A stretch of 64,000 bases of DNA from Paramacrobiotus metropolitanus. Its lineage: Eukaryota > Tardigrada > Eutardigrada > Parachela > Macrobiotidae. Position 1 is the stretch's first letter. Every line of letters begins with the position of its first letter. The notes under the pieces were generated by a model that was not told the DNA's origin, made no database searches, and was given only the letters and a program-made list of their open reading frames with translations. The position numbers were made by a program, and so were the translations under genes. The stretch covers positions 1 to 64,000 of the forward strand of contig NW_026570438.1 of assembly GCF_019649055.1 (NCBI RefSeq). Reading direction: 5' to 3'. Below, piece by piece: positions 24,814 to 35,183 of the stretch.

Positions 24814-24852
24814 TTGACTTGCACGATTTCTTTATCTGACGTATTTTCTAAA

Positions 24853-26171
24853 ATGTCCGAGTATCTTTCACCTATGGATTGGGAGGCCTGGGGCCGTAAT
24901 TTTAATGAAAGTGTAGCGTCCTTTAACGCTGAATTTGATATCGTGGATCAGATTTTGCGGGAAGCAGGTGTGGTTCCTGAAGTGCCCGAGGGATTTGTCG
25001 ATCCGGATACACAGAAGGACCGATACCTACCACGGTACGAGGCGATCTCCCCGCCGCCGCCGGCCGAAGCGGATCCTGAGCCCGTCCTGATCCACGTACC
25101 CGAACCCAGCAATGCCACCCAGTTTCAGCCGCCATGCCAACTCGTGCCAACGTTCGACCCAGCACCTCCGGCTCCTCCATCCCAACTTACGCTCGGTGAG
25201 CAGGCAACGCTGCACGAGTTCCTTCAAGTTCGACCTAGCGGACCGGTATCGATGTATGCCAATGTGGATACCGTGACTTTGACGCACGGCGGAGCGTTGA
25301 CGGTTAACATCCACCGTGAGAATGGCGTCCCGCAGTTCGCGACCCTGCACACCTGCCGTGGGAAAGAGAAGGCCGGTTGTGCCACCACCATGGGGGAGCT
25401 GCGTGCTGTACTGCGCTTTCTTCTCTCGGCCGAGTGCGACGCCCAGATCCACCGCGCATCGCCACCTGTCGAGAGGGGCGAACTCGTCGACCCGATGTTT
25501 CGAAAAGGGTTCTCCCTCACCCTGCACGCCGCCTGGATCTCCCTGAAATCCGGCAAGCACTTCCAGCTGCGGATTTCGCGCGTGGGCGACAATCATCGCA
25601 GCGTAGCCACGCCCAAGATCAGCCAAACCACCCTGCAGCGCCTGCGATGCAAGAACTGGTACGAGCTCCTCCCACAGCTCTTCCCGGGCTTCTCCCATGG
25701 GATCAAACGTAAGGTCACCAGTTCATTCAAGTTCATTTCACTGTTCAACCAGTTCAGTTCAACGTTCATAAAGTTCAATGTTCACTAAAGTTCAGTGTTC
25801 ATTCAATTCATTTCAATTCAGTTCAATGTTCATTAAAGTTCGGTATTCATATTTTTACATTCATTGTTCACTGAATCGAATTGAATTCATCTTTCATTTT
25901 TTTAGCGTTGCCGCAAGAGTTTTGGAAGGACTTCCGAGCATACCTGGCTATGGAAGCCGTCCATGCTGCGCGCTCTATGGACATCACTGGACCGACGGAA
26001 GAGCAGTTGTCGGTGATGCTGTCTAACCTGCAAGCTTCTAGTTTCTACAGTATTTTGCTTGAGCTGATGCCTGTGTATTCTGATTGTTCCTTTACATGCT
26101 TTGCCAGTATTGATTTCGTGCGTGAGCAGTGTCAGATGTGGAACTTTACTGTTAACAATTATGTATTGTAG
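24853..26171 (+). CDS. Polinton protein of unknown function
   Basis: Two exons, with GT at 25709 and AG at 25904-25905, join 24853-25708 to 25906-26171 in frame. An earlier in-frame ATG exists at 24814, but 24853 (AAAATGTCC) has the better context. The protein has about 370 residues: an acidic N-terminus (MSEYLSPMDWEAWGRNF), a Pro-rich linker (around residues 65-125) and a globular C-terminal half. I do not recognise it. A segment around SGKHFQLRISRV with a following basic helix loosely recalls PC4-type folds, but this is not a secure match. It is the first gene of the main plus-strand block, upstream of polB. Confidence 0.6.
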
Positions 26172-26175
26172 CATT

Positions 26176-26231
26176 GTGTAGCTTAGCCACTGCGTAGGTC
26201 AGCAACCGTTTGTGTACGTTAGCCACTGTCA
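26176..26231 (+). promoter_or_regulatory. TTAGCCACTG repeat cluster upstream of polB
   Basis: Two full copies (around 26182 and 26217) and one weak copy lie 85-135 bp before the polB ATG. The same motif recurs at 31081-31143 and 38800-38960. Confidence 0.6.
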
Positions 26232-26315
26232 GTATTTCATATCAGGCTCACTTGTTCTGAATTAAATTCAGTTGGCGGGTTTTCGTTTAGAAAGTGTTGC
26301 ATACAAATTTCAATC

Positions 26316-29300
26316 ATGGATTACACATTATCTGATGTTGATATGGCTGATTTAATAGCGGACGGTGATTGGGATGACGATGATCCCATGCAGTTAGATA
26401 GCGATACATTACGTGATGCAGCCATGCTAGCGGCAGAGGATGACTGGGTTTTGGATGAACCTATGCCCCAGTGGGGCGGTAGTTCTGAAATAGCTGACAG
26501 AGTCGATGTTCGTTGCATTGGCCGTAAATATTCTAGAAAGTTTCGTGTACATCTGAACACTTTTGACGTTAAGGTTTCTGATTTAAATGGTACTGCGATC
26601 AGTGACATTCCGCAAACCATTTGTAGTATTTTGGAGTATATTCTGGCTGTTGTATTGACTGGTGTGAACGACAGCGATGCGGTCCGTCTGCGTGTTGATT
26701 CCCGTCATTTTGATCGTCCTCTTTATACATCGTTGACCCTCCGGACCGAGTTGAGTGTCCAGCGGTGGATGGCCGATATCCAGCGCGTTTTGAATAGCCA
26801 TGAAGAATTCAGACTGGACGATTCCTTCCAAATCTTTGTTCAGCATACGGAGCTGCCGTTTGGTCGTTGTGTGAAGGATGTTCCGGCTCTCCTGATGCGT
26901 CGTCTGAAGAAGATGAAGTCCGTGACGATTGTTAATGGCGATGATGACCTTTGCATGGCGCGCGCGTTGGTGATGGGCAAAGCTTTAGCCGACAACGACA
27001 AGAAGCTGTTCCGGAGCCTGCGGCGGAGTAAGCGCGTGATTACAAAGTTAGCCAAGCAGCTCATCAAGCGTGCCGGTTTGCTAGAGCGGGCGTACACTCT
27101 TAGAGATTTATCGGCGTTCGAGAAAGTTCTTCCCGCATATCGTATTGTTGTGGTTAGCGTTGACCATGCAAATGCCATTGTCCATAAAGGCCATAAGCAT
27201 AAGAAGCATATAATCCTGCTGCATCATGACGGTCACTTTGATTTGCTAAAGTCGTTGCCGGCGTTCTTTAAGCGTAACTACTGGTGTTTTGAGTGCATGA
27301 AGGGGTACGATAGCCGTGTTAAGCATCGCTGCCGTGCGAGGTGTTCGTTGTGCCTCCGCGCATCTTGCTCGCAAGATGCCGACAATCTTCTCGTTTGTCC
27401 GGATTGTCATCGTACGTTTCCTGGCCAGGATTGTTTTAATTATCACAAGCTTGGTAGCACAAAGGGTCGTTGTCATCGGCGTAAGGCTTTATGTGACACC
27501 GTTAAGCTCTGTGTCCAGTGCCGCTGCATTTATTCCAATGCCCAGCGCAAGCCGGACAATCCTCACCGTTGTGGCGAGACGAAATGCAAGACCTGCGACG
27601 TCTTTGATCTTCCCGCGGATCATCGCTGCTACATGCGGCCTAAGCCATTCTCTCTGGACCGGATGGCCAAGTGCTCCTCGGCGAAATTCTTGTATTTTGA
27701 CTTTGAGACCTACGTTTCTCCGTCCGGCGACCTTGTGCCCAACTTAGCGGTAGGTTGTCCATTGTGTCCTAATTTTTATGGTGTAACATGCTGTATTGCG
27801 ACAGGTTGTACAGAATGACGTAGGCGATGAATGGATTTTCCCTGACTCTGCGACCGAAATTGGCAAGGACGTTACCGATAACCTTTGCACATTCCTGTTC
27901 CAGGAAGACCACCAGGGCTATTACGTCATCGCCCACAATTTTAAGGTAATTTATTAGACCATTCATTTAAAATCACTCTTATACACCCGGCCGACTTTTG
28001 TAGGGGTTTGATGGATACTTTATCCTCAATTGGTTGCTGCGGAACGGCATCGTCCCAAAGGTCATCATGAACGGCGGCAAGATCTTGATGTTGGACGTTC
28101 CGGCACCATACAACATCCACTTCCGCGACAGTTATAACTACAACCCGCAAAGTTTGTCTAAGTGGCCGGCGACCTTTGGATTGGAGAATGCCAGCAAGCG
28201 AACCTTCCCCCACCGGTTCAATCGGCCCGACAACTGGAACCGCGTCGTGCCCTTTCCTTCCAAGGACGAGTACGGCTACGGCAGTATGAAGATGAATGAC
28301 CGGATGGATTTTGACCGATGGTACGATGCGGAGTTTGCGGACAAGGGCGGGATCTTTGACTTTCGGAAGGAGTGTGTCCAGTATTGCCAGAATGACGTCA
28401 CGGTACTGCGTCAGTGTTGCCAGCAGTTTGCCCAGCTGTTTACGGACATCAGTGATGGACTGAATCCTTTCGTCTCGGCCGCCACCATTGCCGGAGTCTG
28501 CAGCGTTTACTGGCGGACCTTCCTGCTGAAGCCGGAGCAGATCGGCCTGATTCCTAACCAGGGCTTCGGACGCAACCGCCCACAGTCCACCAAGGCCCTT
28601 CGCTGGCTACAGTGGATGGAAGCCGAAGGTCTGTGTGCAATCCAGTCAAAGGTCACCGGCTCGGAGCACAAGATCGGCTCGTACTTTGTGGATGGATTTT
28701 GTGCCCAGACCAATACAGTGTACGAATTTCACGGCTGCTGGTTCCACGGCTGTCCTCAGTGTTTTGCCGGCAATACTGTCCATCTATACCGCGGCCTAAA
28801 GATGTCAGACATTTACCGGGAAACCATGGACCGCGACCAGTATTTTAAAGATACGGGATATAACGTAGTTGTTATCTGGGAACATGAGTACGACCGGATG
28901 CGCGTCAGTGACCCCGACTTCAACGATTATGTTCGCACCATCAACATTCAAGCCGGAATCAATCCCCGGGATGCCTTCTACGGTGGACGCACCAACGCGG
29001 TCAAGCTCCATCACAAGGTGGCCGAGGATGAGCGGATCTGTTACTATGACGTGCAGCGAATATCCGTTCGTGAACAAGACCAAACGGTATCCCACCGGAC
29101 ATCCGGTCATCATCACCAAGGATTTTGCGGATCCGCGCAGTTACTTCGGCCTTATGTCTTGCAAGGTGTTGCCGCCCGAAGATCTGTACTTGCCCATCCT
29201 TCCGTACCGTAGCAAGGACAAGTTGACCTTTCCACTTTGTCGGACCTGTGCCGACCAGCGCATCAACGCCCCCTGTGAGCACGAGCCGGACGAGCGCGCA

Positions 29301-30480
29301 CTGATTGGCACTTGGTGTACACCGGAAATCGTGGCTGCGCTGGACCGTGGTTACGTCATCGCGGTAATCTATGAGGTATGGCACTTTGACCAGCACGAAG
29401 ACCGCCTCTTTGAGGGATACATCAACAAATTCCTAAAGATCAAGACCGAGGCCAGTGGATGGCCGGCCGACGTCACAACCGAAGACCAAAAGACCCAGTA
29501 CATCCAAGAGTACCAGGCCAAAGAAGGGATACAGTTGGACCGTGAGAAAGTGCAAGAAAATCCCGGTTTGCGATCGTTGGCCAAACTGATGTTGAATAGG
29601 TAAGTGGGTTACAGGATTTCGTCTTGATGAGCAACATTTATGTTTTGTTGTAGCTTTTGGGGCCGTTTGGGTATGCAAAACAACAAGTTGACCACGGAGT
29701 ATGTCAGTGACCCGGCCCGGTTTTATGAGCTGTTGCTGTCCGGCCAGTACCATGTCCACTCGTGGGACCTTTTCGGGGAAGAAGTCCTGCAGGTCATGTA
29801 CACGAAAGAAGAGGGCTTCATTGACGATAATCCTAGCACCAATGTGGTACTTGCAGCGTAAGTACTAGTAACATCGCAAGTTTCTGGCCATAACCTCTCT
29901 TGTTTTTGACCGTGACCTTTCCTCGTTTTTGACTGACCCCAGGTTTACAACTTGTTGGGCTCGGCTGCATTTACTGCAATTCATGGAACAGGTCCAGGAC
30001 CGGCTGCTATATTTTGACACGGGTCAGTCGATGATGTGCTCTGTTAACGGCCCGAAATTGCACTGTTATGTTGCAGACTCTATTATCTTTGTGGACCGGC
30101 CCGACCAGCCCAAGCCGGAAACGGGCAAGTTTTTGGGTGACCTAACGTACGAACTGAAACCCGGACAGCACATTGTCGAATTCGTTAGTCTGGGCCCAAA
30201 GACGTATGCGTATAGGACGAATGATGATGTTGACATCGTTAAGCTTAAAGGATTTACTCTTAATGGAGCGACTAGCCAAGCTATTAATTTTGAGCGCATG
30301 TTGTCCATGTTAGACACTTCGGAAGAAGTGATTGTTAATTATCCTGACACTATACAGCGCCATAAGCCCAGTTTAACTTTAGGGCAGCGCGATATGTCTA
30401 AGAAGTTTCGTATGACCTATGACAAGCGCCGAATTGTTGAGAATTGGAACACTTTACCATTTGGCTATGTACCAAAGTGA
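26316..30480 (+). CDS. polB: Protein-primed family B DNA polymerase (frameshifted copy)
   Basis: Six exons: 26316-27749, 27805-27945, 28004-29599, 29654-29857, 29943-30022 and 30077-30480, with short introns of 55, 58, 54, 85 and 54 nt. Exon 1 has an acidic start, a Cys/His-rich region and Exo I (YFDFETY). Exo II spans the second intron (AHNFK then GFDGYF). Exo III is YCQNDVTVL. EFHGCWFHGCPQCF is typical of Polinton polymerases. Motif B spans the third intron (KLMLNS then FWGRLG). Motif C (YFDT...) is completed across the last 54-nt intron, which stays open if unspliced and otherwise appears to remove a catalytic Asp. A frame change near 29051, within motif A, breaks the reading frame. An AATAAA lies just after the stop. 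The product would replicate the element using a terminal protein primer. Confidence 0.93.
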
Positions 30481-30763
30481 ACAAACAATAAAATTTGACA
30501 GTTAAATTTTTAATTCATTTTGCAACAGTAGTTACAATAGGTCGACAAAGCCGCAGCAAGTCAATATTACAAAATCAATTAGTAACTATTAAAGCAGAAC
30601 ATCAACAGCATTAAATACATATTCCGACTGCCCCATCTCCCACTGGTTGGAAGGAGAACTGCCAATGTAAGGACTGGATTCAGAAGTCTTGTGTTGATCT
30701 TTAGTCCGCTTTTGTTGCAGAAATGACTGCCGCGACAAGTCGTAGGAAGGAGTTCACGAAAGG
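30481..30763. other. Spacer between convergent Polinton genes
   Basis: The stretch holds the polB polyadenylation signal (AATAAA near 30487) and the 3' region of the minus-strand membrane-protein gene. No other gene is seen. Confidence 0.45.
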
Positions 30764-30994
30764 TCAGCCCGTAATGTTGTAGATAGCAGTGGCATTACCT
30801 GCTGTGTCGTTCACGCAGAGGTCCAACAGCCGAGGGCGGTGGGCGAAAACTTTTATAATATTTTCAAGGCAGACGAACGTTATTAGAATAACAATCAACA
30901 TTAGCCATAACAAACCAATACAAAACTTTCCCAGGCGGTTGTCGATGCGATCGACAAGGTCCAGCCTGGGAATCATGCCTTGTAAATTCGCCAT
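30764..30994 (-). CDS. Small single-pass membrane protein of the Polinton
   Basis: The protein has about 76 residues starting MANLQGMIPRLDLVDRID; an in-frame ATG seven codons upstream (31015) is possible. One hydrophobic stretch (FCIGLLWLMLIVILITFVC) is followed by a short tail with two NxT/NxS sites (NDTAGNATAIYN), so the C-terminus could be luminal or extracellular. It lies on the opposite strand to its neighbours and starts divergently from the BIR gene across the repeat cluster at 31081-31143. Short membrane proteins occur in other Polintons, but I see no family match. Confidence 0.55.
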   Translation of the reverse strand: MANLQGMIPRLDLVDRIDNRLGKFCIGLLWLMLIVILITFVCLENIIKVFAHRPRLLDLCVNDTAGNATAIYNITG

Positions 30995-31080
30995 TTTGCT
31001 CTTTTGGGTGTTCACTGTTCACATAAATATTTACAAACTGAACTTGGAAGTATCGACCACTGTGTCAGTAAGCTTCTACG

Positions 31081-31143
31081 TACGTTAGCCACCGCGTCGC
31101 TTAGCCACCGTGTCGCTTAGCCACCGCGTCGCTTAGCCACTGT
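31081..31143. promoter_or_regulatory. Four-copy TTAGCCACCG tandem repeat between divergent genes
   Basis: Four units of 16 bp (CGCTTAGCCACCGTGT type) lie between the start of the minus-strand membrane protein and the plus-strand BIR gene. This is the densest form of the motif also found before polB and at 38.8 kb. Confidence 0.65.
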
Positions 31144-31215
31144 ACCACCGGCAACAAACGAAATAAAAGCCGTAATTTTCCTTGATTTCTTTTAGTTTTT
31201 AAATAATAAACAAAA

Positions 31216-31548
31216 ATGAGTTTCATGGAGAGTTTTGGCTGTTCCGAGTACTCCACGTACGAGGCGCGATTGGCAACGGATAGTGACTGGTATCATCCTT
31301 GCAGGCTTAACGGATCGCGCTCGTTGGCAGAGGCAGGGTTCATATATTCGGCCACATGCTTTGCAATGTGTTTTCACTGCAAACGCACTCTGTCGGACGA
31401 CTGGGAGGATGGGATGGATGCATGGAAAAAGCACGTGTACCTCAATCCATTCTGCGGATACGTGAGGGCCATGCGAGGGCGGGCGTGGGTGGACCGCGTG
31501 TACGACTTGACGTGGGGAGGAGCCCAGCCACTGGATTGGTGGACGTAG
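31216..31548 (+). CDS. Single-BIR inhibitor-of-apoptosis-like protein
   Basis: The protein has 110 residues. It contains one BIR domain from about residue 15 to 83: YEARLATDSDW at the start, LAEAGFIYS in the middle, then zinc ligands C52, C55, H73 and C80 (CFHC, KKHVY, NPFC) and the expected W between them. BIR domains bind caspases or IAP antagonists, and stand-alone BIR proteins in insect viruses and animals block apoptosis or act in cell division. There is no RING or CARD. The glycine that usually follows the second Cys is Lys here. The gene sits between the promoter repeat and the packaging ATPase and has no frame break. The domain call is strong; an anti-death role for the element is inference. 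Confidence 0.88.
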   Translation: MSFMESFGCSEYSTYEARLATDSDWYHPCRLNGSRSLAEAGFIYSATCFAMCFHCKRTLSDDWEDGMDAWKKHVYLNPFCGYVRAMRGRAWVDRVYDLTWGGAQPLDWWT

Positions 31549-31626
31549 ACATTTAAGTGTTTTCGACCAATAGTAGGCGTGTGAAAGTGCTTTTGTACGT
31601 CTAACTGTTAGTTTTTATTCGCAGAC

Positions 31627-32316
31627 ATGTATTCAGTGCTTGATAGTGATCCACGTTTTAAGGCATGCTTCGGCTGTTGTGTGTGCGGGCCGACCATGTC
31701 GGGAAAAAGTGAATTTGTGTTTAATCTGATTAAAAATCGAGAGCAGATGATAGACCGACCGCCTGACCGCATTGTGTATTGTTATGGTGAATATCAGAAA
31801 GGATTTGATTTGCTACTAGAGGCAGAGCCGAAAGTGGAATTTGTTAAGGGCATAGAAGAAGTACTAGCCAATGATGACTTCTTTAATACTAATCAACACA
31901 CACTGCTTATTATTGACGATTTGTCACACGTAATTAACAAGGATATGCGATGTACAAAGATATTTACGCAAGGCATACATCATAAAAATGTATCCGTTAT
32001 TTTAATCCTGCAAAACCTGTATAAACAGGGAAAAGCTATGAGAGACATTATGCTAAATTGTCAGTATCTAGTGTTGTTTAAGAATGTGCGTGACGTGAAT
32101 CAGATTAGTACACTAGCTCGGCAGATGGGTCTACCGCACCTGGTAGACGCTTACCGAAAGGTCACTTCGGAGGCGTACCAGCCAATCATTCTGGACTTGA
32201 GAAGTAACTGCCCCGACTATTTAAGGGTGCAGTCTCATGTGATGCCGGATCAGTATATGCGGATTTATTTAAGTAAGAACAACAGTACTCTGCCTAAGCC
32301 ATGTCGGAAAGAGTGA
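31627..32316 (+). CDS. FtsK/HerA-type genome-packaging ATPase
   Basis: The protein has 229 residues. It contains Walker A GPTMSGKS (residues 21-28) and Walker B LLIIDD (about 93-98), followed by an FTQGIHHKNVSVILILQN segment with the conserved Gln (sensor-like). It belongs to the A32-like packaging ATPases shared by Polintons, adenovirus-related elements and large DNA viruses, which pump DNA into capsids. The frame is intact and overlaps the start of the next gene by 16 bases. Confidence 0.93.
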   Translation: MYSVLDSDPRFKACFGCCVCGPTMSGKSEFVFNLIKNREQMIDRPPDRIVYCYGEYQKGFDLLLEAEPKVEFVKGIEEVLANDDFFNTNQHTLLIIDDLSHVINKDMRCTKIFTQGIHHKNVSVILILQNLYKQGKAMRDIMLNCQYLVLFKNVRDVNQISTLARQMGLPHLVDAYRKVTSEAYQPIILDLRSNCPDYLRVQSHVMPDQYMRIYLSKNNSTLPKPCRKE

Positions 32317-32648
32317 AGGCCTTAGCGCCCTACATTATTACTTTACGGAGTCTGAGGCCGAAACAGCGGAAGGTTTTACTAGAGTATGTTAATCGGAACC
32401 AGCTGAAAGGGATCGAGGAGATTGCAGTCAATATTATTAAAAATACCATTACCTTGCCGCCGGCTCATCTGGATACCTGTAACACCGAAACCATCTGGAC
32501 ACCGAAAGTCCCTGAGGCTCTTGGCACTACGCCGATACCCGACCAAGAAAAAGCGAAAGATCCTACAGCAAGGCGGATTTATTGGAGCACTTTTGCCCGT
32601 CATTGCCGGTGTGCTAGGCAGTTTAATCGGCAATGGATGAATTTTTAA
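32301..32648 (+). pseudogene. Small basic virion-type protein with a hydrophobic C-terminus (frame broken)
   Basis: From the ATG at 32301 the frame gives MSERVKALAPYIITLRSLRP and a helical basic region, a pattern I know from small proteins next to the Polinton ATPase. The expected ending, a Lys-rich stretch then GGFIGALLPVIAGVLGSLIG, lies in another frame that stops at 32640. The frame changes near 32470. In the original frame the tail becomes unrelated. By analogy with adenovirus-type core peptides it may be a DNA- or membrane-active virion component; this is inference. Confidence 0.6.
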
Positions 32649-33085
32649 TTGTACCTAAGCGAATAATGGACGACCGCCTGGCCAGTCAAATTCAGTTGAA
32701 TAAGCAACCCCCGGAGGCGGTAGAAGTAATATCCCTCGACAATTTAGTTGCCAAGATCGTTAACCGTAATGATATAAGCGAGTACGAGAAGGCCAACCAG
32801 CTATCTTCAACGTTAGAGCGCTTTCTTGCACTGAAGCCACGTGCGATTCCCGAAGAAAACCCCATCCAAGTTCCCAAGTATGTCGCGCCAAAACCACCCG
32901 AGCCGGCTAAAGAGCCCAAACGCAAAGTACCCAGGCGTCAGTTGAGTCCGCCAACTACACCAGCAGAAGTTGACCACCAGGAGATTTTTCATACACCACC
33001 ATCCGGTCGACTGCGTGCCCGCAAAACAAAAGGAGGGCAAAAAGGCGCAGGCAATCCACGAGCCAAGTGGATAACCTTACCGTAG
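32633..33085 (+). CDS. Conserved Polinton protein of unknown function
   Basis: The protein has 150 residues and overlaps the end of the preceding gene. The N-terminus MDEFLIVPKRIMDDRL and a central SEYEKANQLSSTLERFL helix recall a protein found between the small virion protein and the integrase in other Polintons. The C-terminal third is Pro/Lys/Arg-rich and ends WITLP. Function unknown; a virion or scaffold role would fit the location. Confidence 0.6.
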   Translation: MDEFLIVPKRIMDDRLASQIQLNKQPPEAVEVISLDNLVAKIVNRNDISEYEKANQLSSTLERFLALKPRAIPEENPIQVPKYVAPKPPEPAKEPKRKVPRRQLSPPTTPAEVDHQEIFHTPPSGRLRARKTKGGQKGAGNPRAKWITLP

Positions 33086-33159
33086 CATGTCCTCTTTTCT
33101 GCCGTCAGTTCTACGCCTTTGCCGAGTTTTCCGGATAAATTGTGTCTCAACGTGTTGCA

Positions 33160-34152
33160 ATGAATCAACTCCTGAAGAAATATCTGGACGCAAAAAATCC
33201 CGGAAGCTTTGGCGGCGTAAAAAGGTTTTATCAAGCGACAAAGCAACACAAACTGAACCGTGGGAAGGCCAATGAGCTGTTGGAGGAACTGGATGAGTAC
33301 ACGGTAACAAAGGACCGTTCGAAACGTTTTAAACGCAATCAAATTGTGGTCACGGACCTTCAAATGCAGTATCAAATTGACTTGGCTGATTTTTCTAAAT
33401 ATTACAAAGAGAATGATGGTATAAAATATCTGTTGTTTGCCATAGACTGCTTTTCTAAAAAATTATGTGTGGTTCAAATGAAAAGCAAAAATGCTACGGA
33501 AACAAGAAATGCTTTGCAAAAAGTGTTTGATGACTTGGGTGAACCGATGCGTGTACAGACTGATAAAGGGCGCGAATTTGTGAATGATATTGTTCAGTCA
33601 TTTCTGGAATCCAAAAGAGTGGAATTTTTTACATCCGAGAATGAAGATATAAAATGTGCCATGGTGGAGAGAGTAATACGCACTATAAAATCACGCATGG
33701 TCCGGCTATTTAGACACCGAGTGTCCACACGCTGTACCGATAAGCTCAATGACCTGGTGCATTCGTACAACCGTTCTGTCCACCGCGCTCACGGCATGCG
33801 GCCTGTTGATGTCACCGAAGAAAATTCATTGGAAGTATTTAACAAGCTGTACAAAGACACCATCGCTGAAGAACCCAAGTTTAAAGTGGGCGATACGGTT
33901 CGTCTAGCTGTTAACAAGGGAAAATTAGACAAAGGATATAATTACAATTTCAAAGAAGAAATATTCACCATTGCCAAAGTCGTACGGCACAAGATTCCTG
34001 TATATCGGCTAAAAGATGAGCACGGCGTAATTATTAAAGGCCAATTTTACGAGAAAGAATTATCACGCGTGCGGAATGTGGAGAATAAAGAGCATACTAT
34101 TGATTTTGTAATCAAACGGCCAAAAGGTAAAGCACTAGTACGGTGGTTTTGA
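33160..34152 (+). CDS. Retroviral-type (DDE) integrase
   Basis: The start is the ATG at 33160, because an in-frame stop lies just before it. The protein has 330 residues. The RNase H-like core has D66 (VVTDLQ), D135 (QTDKGREF) and E170 (MVERVIR). NDGIKYLLFAIDCFSKK is the usual second strand region of Polinton integrases. The C-terminal part (FKVGDTVRLAVNKGKLDKG) is an SH3/chromo-like DNA-binding module. It would insert the element and make the 6-bp duplication seen at its ends. The frame is intact. Confidence 0.95.
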   Translation: MNQLLKKYLDAKNPGSFGGVKRFYQATKQHKLNRGKANELLEELDEYTVTKDRSKRFKRNQIVVTDLQMQYQIDLADFSKYYKENDGIKYLLFAIDCFSKKLCVVQMKSKNATETRNALQKVFDDLGEPMRVQTDKGREFVNDIVQSFLESKRVEFFTSENEDIKCAMVERVIRTIKSRMVRLFRHRVSTRCTDKLNDLVHSYNRSVHRAHGMRPVDVTEENSLEVFNKLYKDTIAEEPKFKVGDTVRLAVNKGKLDKGYNYNFKEEIFTIAKVVRHKIPVYRLKDEHGVIIKGQFYEKELSRVRNVENKEHTIDFVIKRPKGKALVRWF

Positions 34153-34187
34153 TACGGGCCGGAACACGACTCGTGGGTCAGTGAAAA

Positions 34188-35182
34188 ATGTTTGAAGGAT
34201 CGCCATTCTACTTAACGCTACCCAGCGATGTCAACAGTTTCACCGAAAATACTGCATCGGACTGGACAACACGCCTTAAGCATCCCATATCACTCAAAGG
34301 GCGCTGGGAAATGGCTTTGGTGGAATTCCAGTGCAATAATTCTTTATATACTCTGAGTCATGACCAGCATATTATTCTGGATACTGTATATGGCCTGGTG
34401 TATACTAGAGTCTGGGATAAAGAGAAAGAGGCCAATACGGATCGGTTAGTAGAAATACTAGGGCGGAGTTCGTATACTGAGGACATAGTAGTGCCCGCTG
34501 GTAATTATAAAATGTGGCGGCAATACTGGAGGTGATCAATAAGAACGCACCAGTGATGAGCATGAAGAGCCCTTATTTCCGCGTCAACGGAAGCCTTCTC
34601 AAGAACTTGAGCATTTTGCCAGAAAATAAGTATGTGCAAATGCAACTCGATAGCCATAATAATCAACGGGTCAAAATTACTGTTGGAACACCGCGAACAA
34701 CCGTGTATTTTCCCCCGGAATCCATGGCATTGCAGAAAATACTGGGATTTCGAAAATCACACCTAACAACAGACTTTTGGGATCTCACCCCGCAAAAGGC
34801 AGATTTTTTGGCTGTTGATGGCGTTGTCGAATCGTTTATAGAAAAATGCAAGGATGAAAATTATTCCGAAACACGGGAATTTATTGCTGATCAAGCGGCT
34901 AATGCCCATTTGCAAAATCAGAATTTATTTGTTTATTGTGATGTGGCTGACTACAGTTTAATTGGCGATACTGCAGCGCAGTTTTTGCGTAATGTACCTA
35001 TTAGAGGCGGAACGGATCGTCTCGTGGAAGCAAGGTTCGACAAGGCCCATTACGTCCCTGTTATTGCTCAGCATTTTGAGACAGTGCACTTGACATTGGC
35101 TGATGACCTGGGAGAAAACGCCAAGTTTGAGAACGGCAAATCGTTGGTGAAATTGCATTTCCGACCGCAGAAGCTGTTTTAA
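34188..35182 (+). pseudogene. Probable minor capsid (penton) protein (frame broken)
   Basis: The first frame (ATG 34188) starts MFEGSPFYLTLPSDVNSF and runs to 34535. A second frame, open from about 34511 to 35182, continues with LEVINKNAP and ends FRPQKLF. The two overlap and have no ATG between them that fits, so I read them as one gene with a frame change in a short A-run near 34508-34512. FYLTLPS plus SLKGRWEMALVEFQ is the N-terminal pattern of the Polinton protein thought to be the single-jelly-roll penton. It is located between the integrase and the capsid genes, as expected. Confidence 0.7.
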
Positions 35183-35183
35183 A

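Noticed and set aside
25027-25698. A 223-residue minus-strand frame opposite the 24.85-kb gene
   Set aside because: Shadow of the GC-rich plus-strand exon, which has a start, splice sites and neighbours on the same strand.
30001-30090. A degenerate polymerase motif C (DTG instead of DTD) in the Polinton polymerase
   Set aside because: A 54-nt GT-AG intron at 30023-30076 explains the apparent change; the unspliced reading is misleading.
33142-33159. A GTG start for the integrase at 33142
   Set aside because: Nuclear genes start at ATG and an in-frame stop lies just before; ATG 33160 is used.
33160-34152. The integrase as part of an LTR retrotransposon
   Set aside because: No reverse transcriptase, gag or LTRs are nearby; polB, capsid, protease, TIRs and a 6-bp duplication show a Polinton.
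34514-35182. The second frame as a separate gene starting at 34514
   Set aside because: It begins with GTG, lacks its own ATG context and continues the domain begun upstream; one gene with a frame change is simpler.
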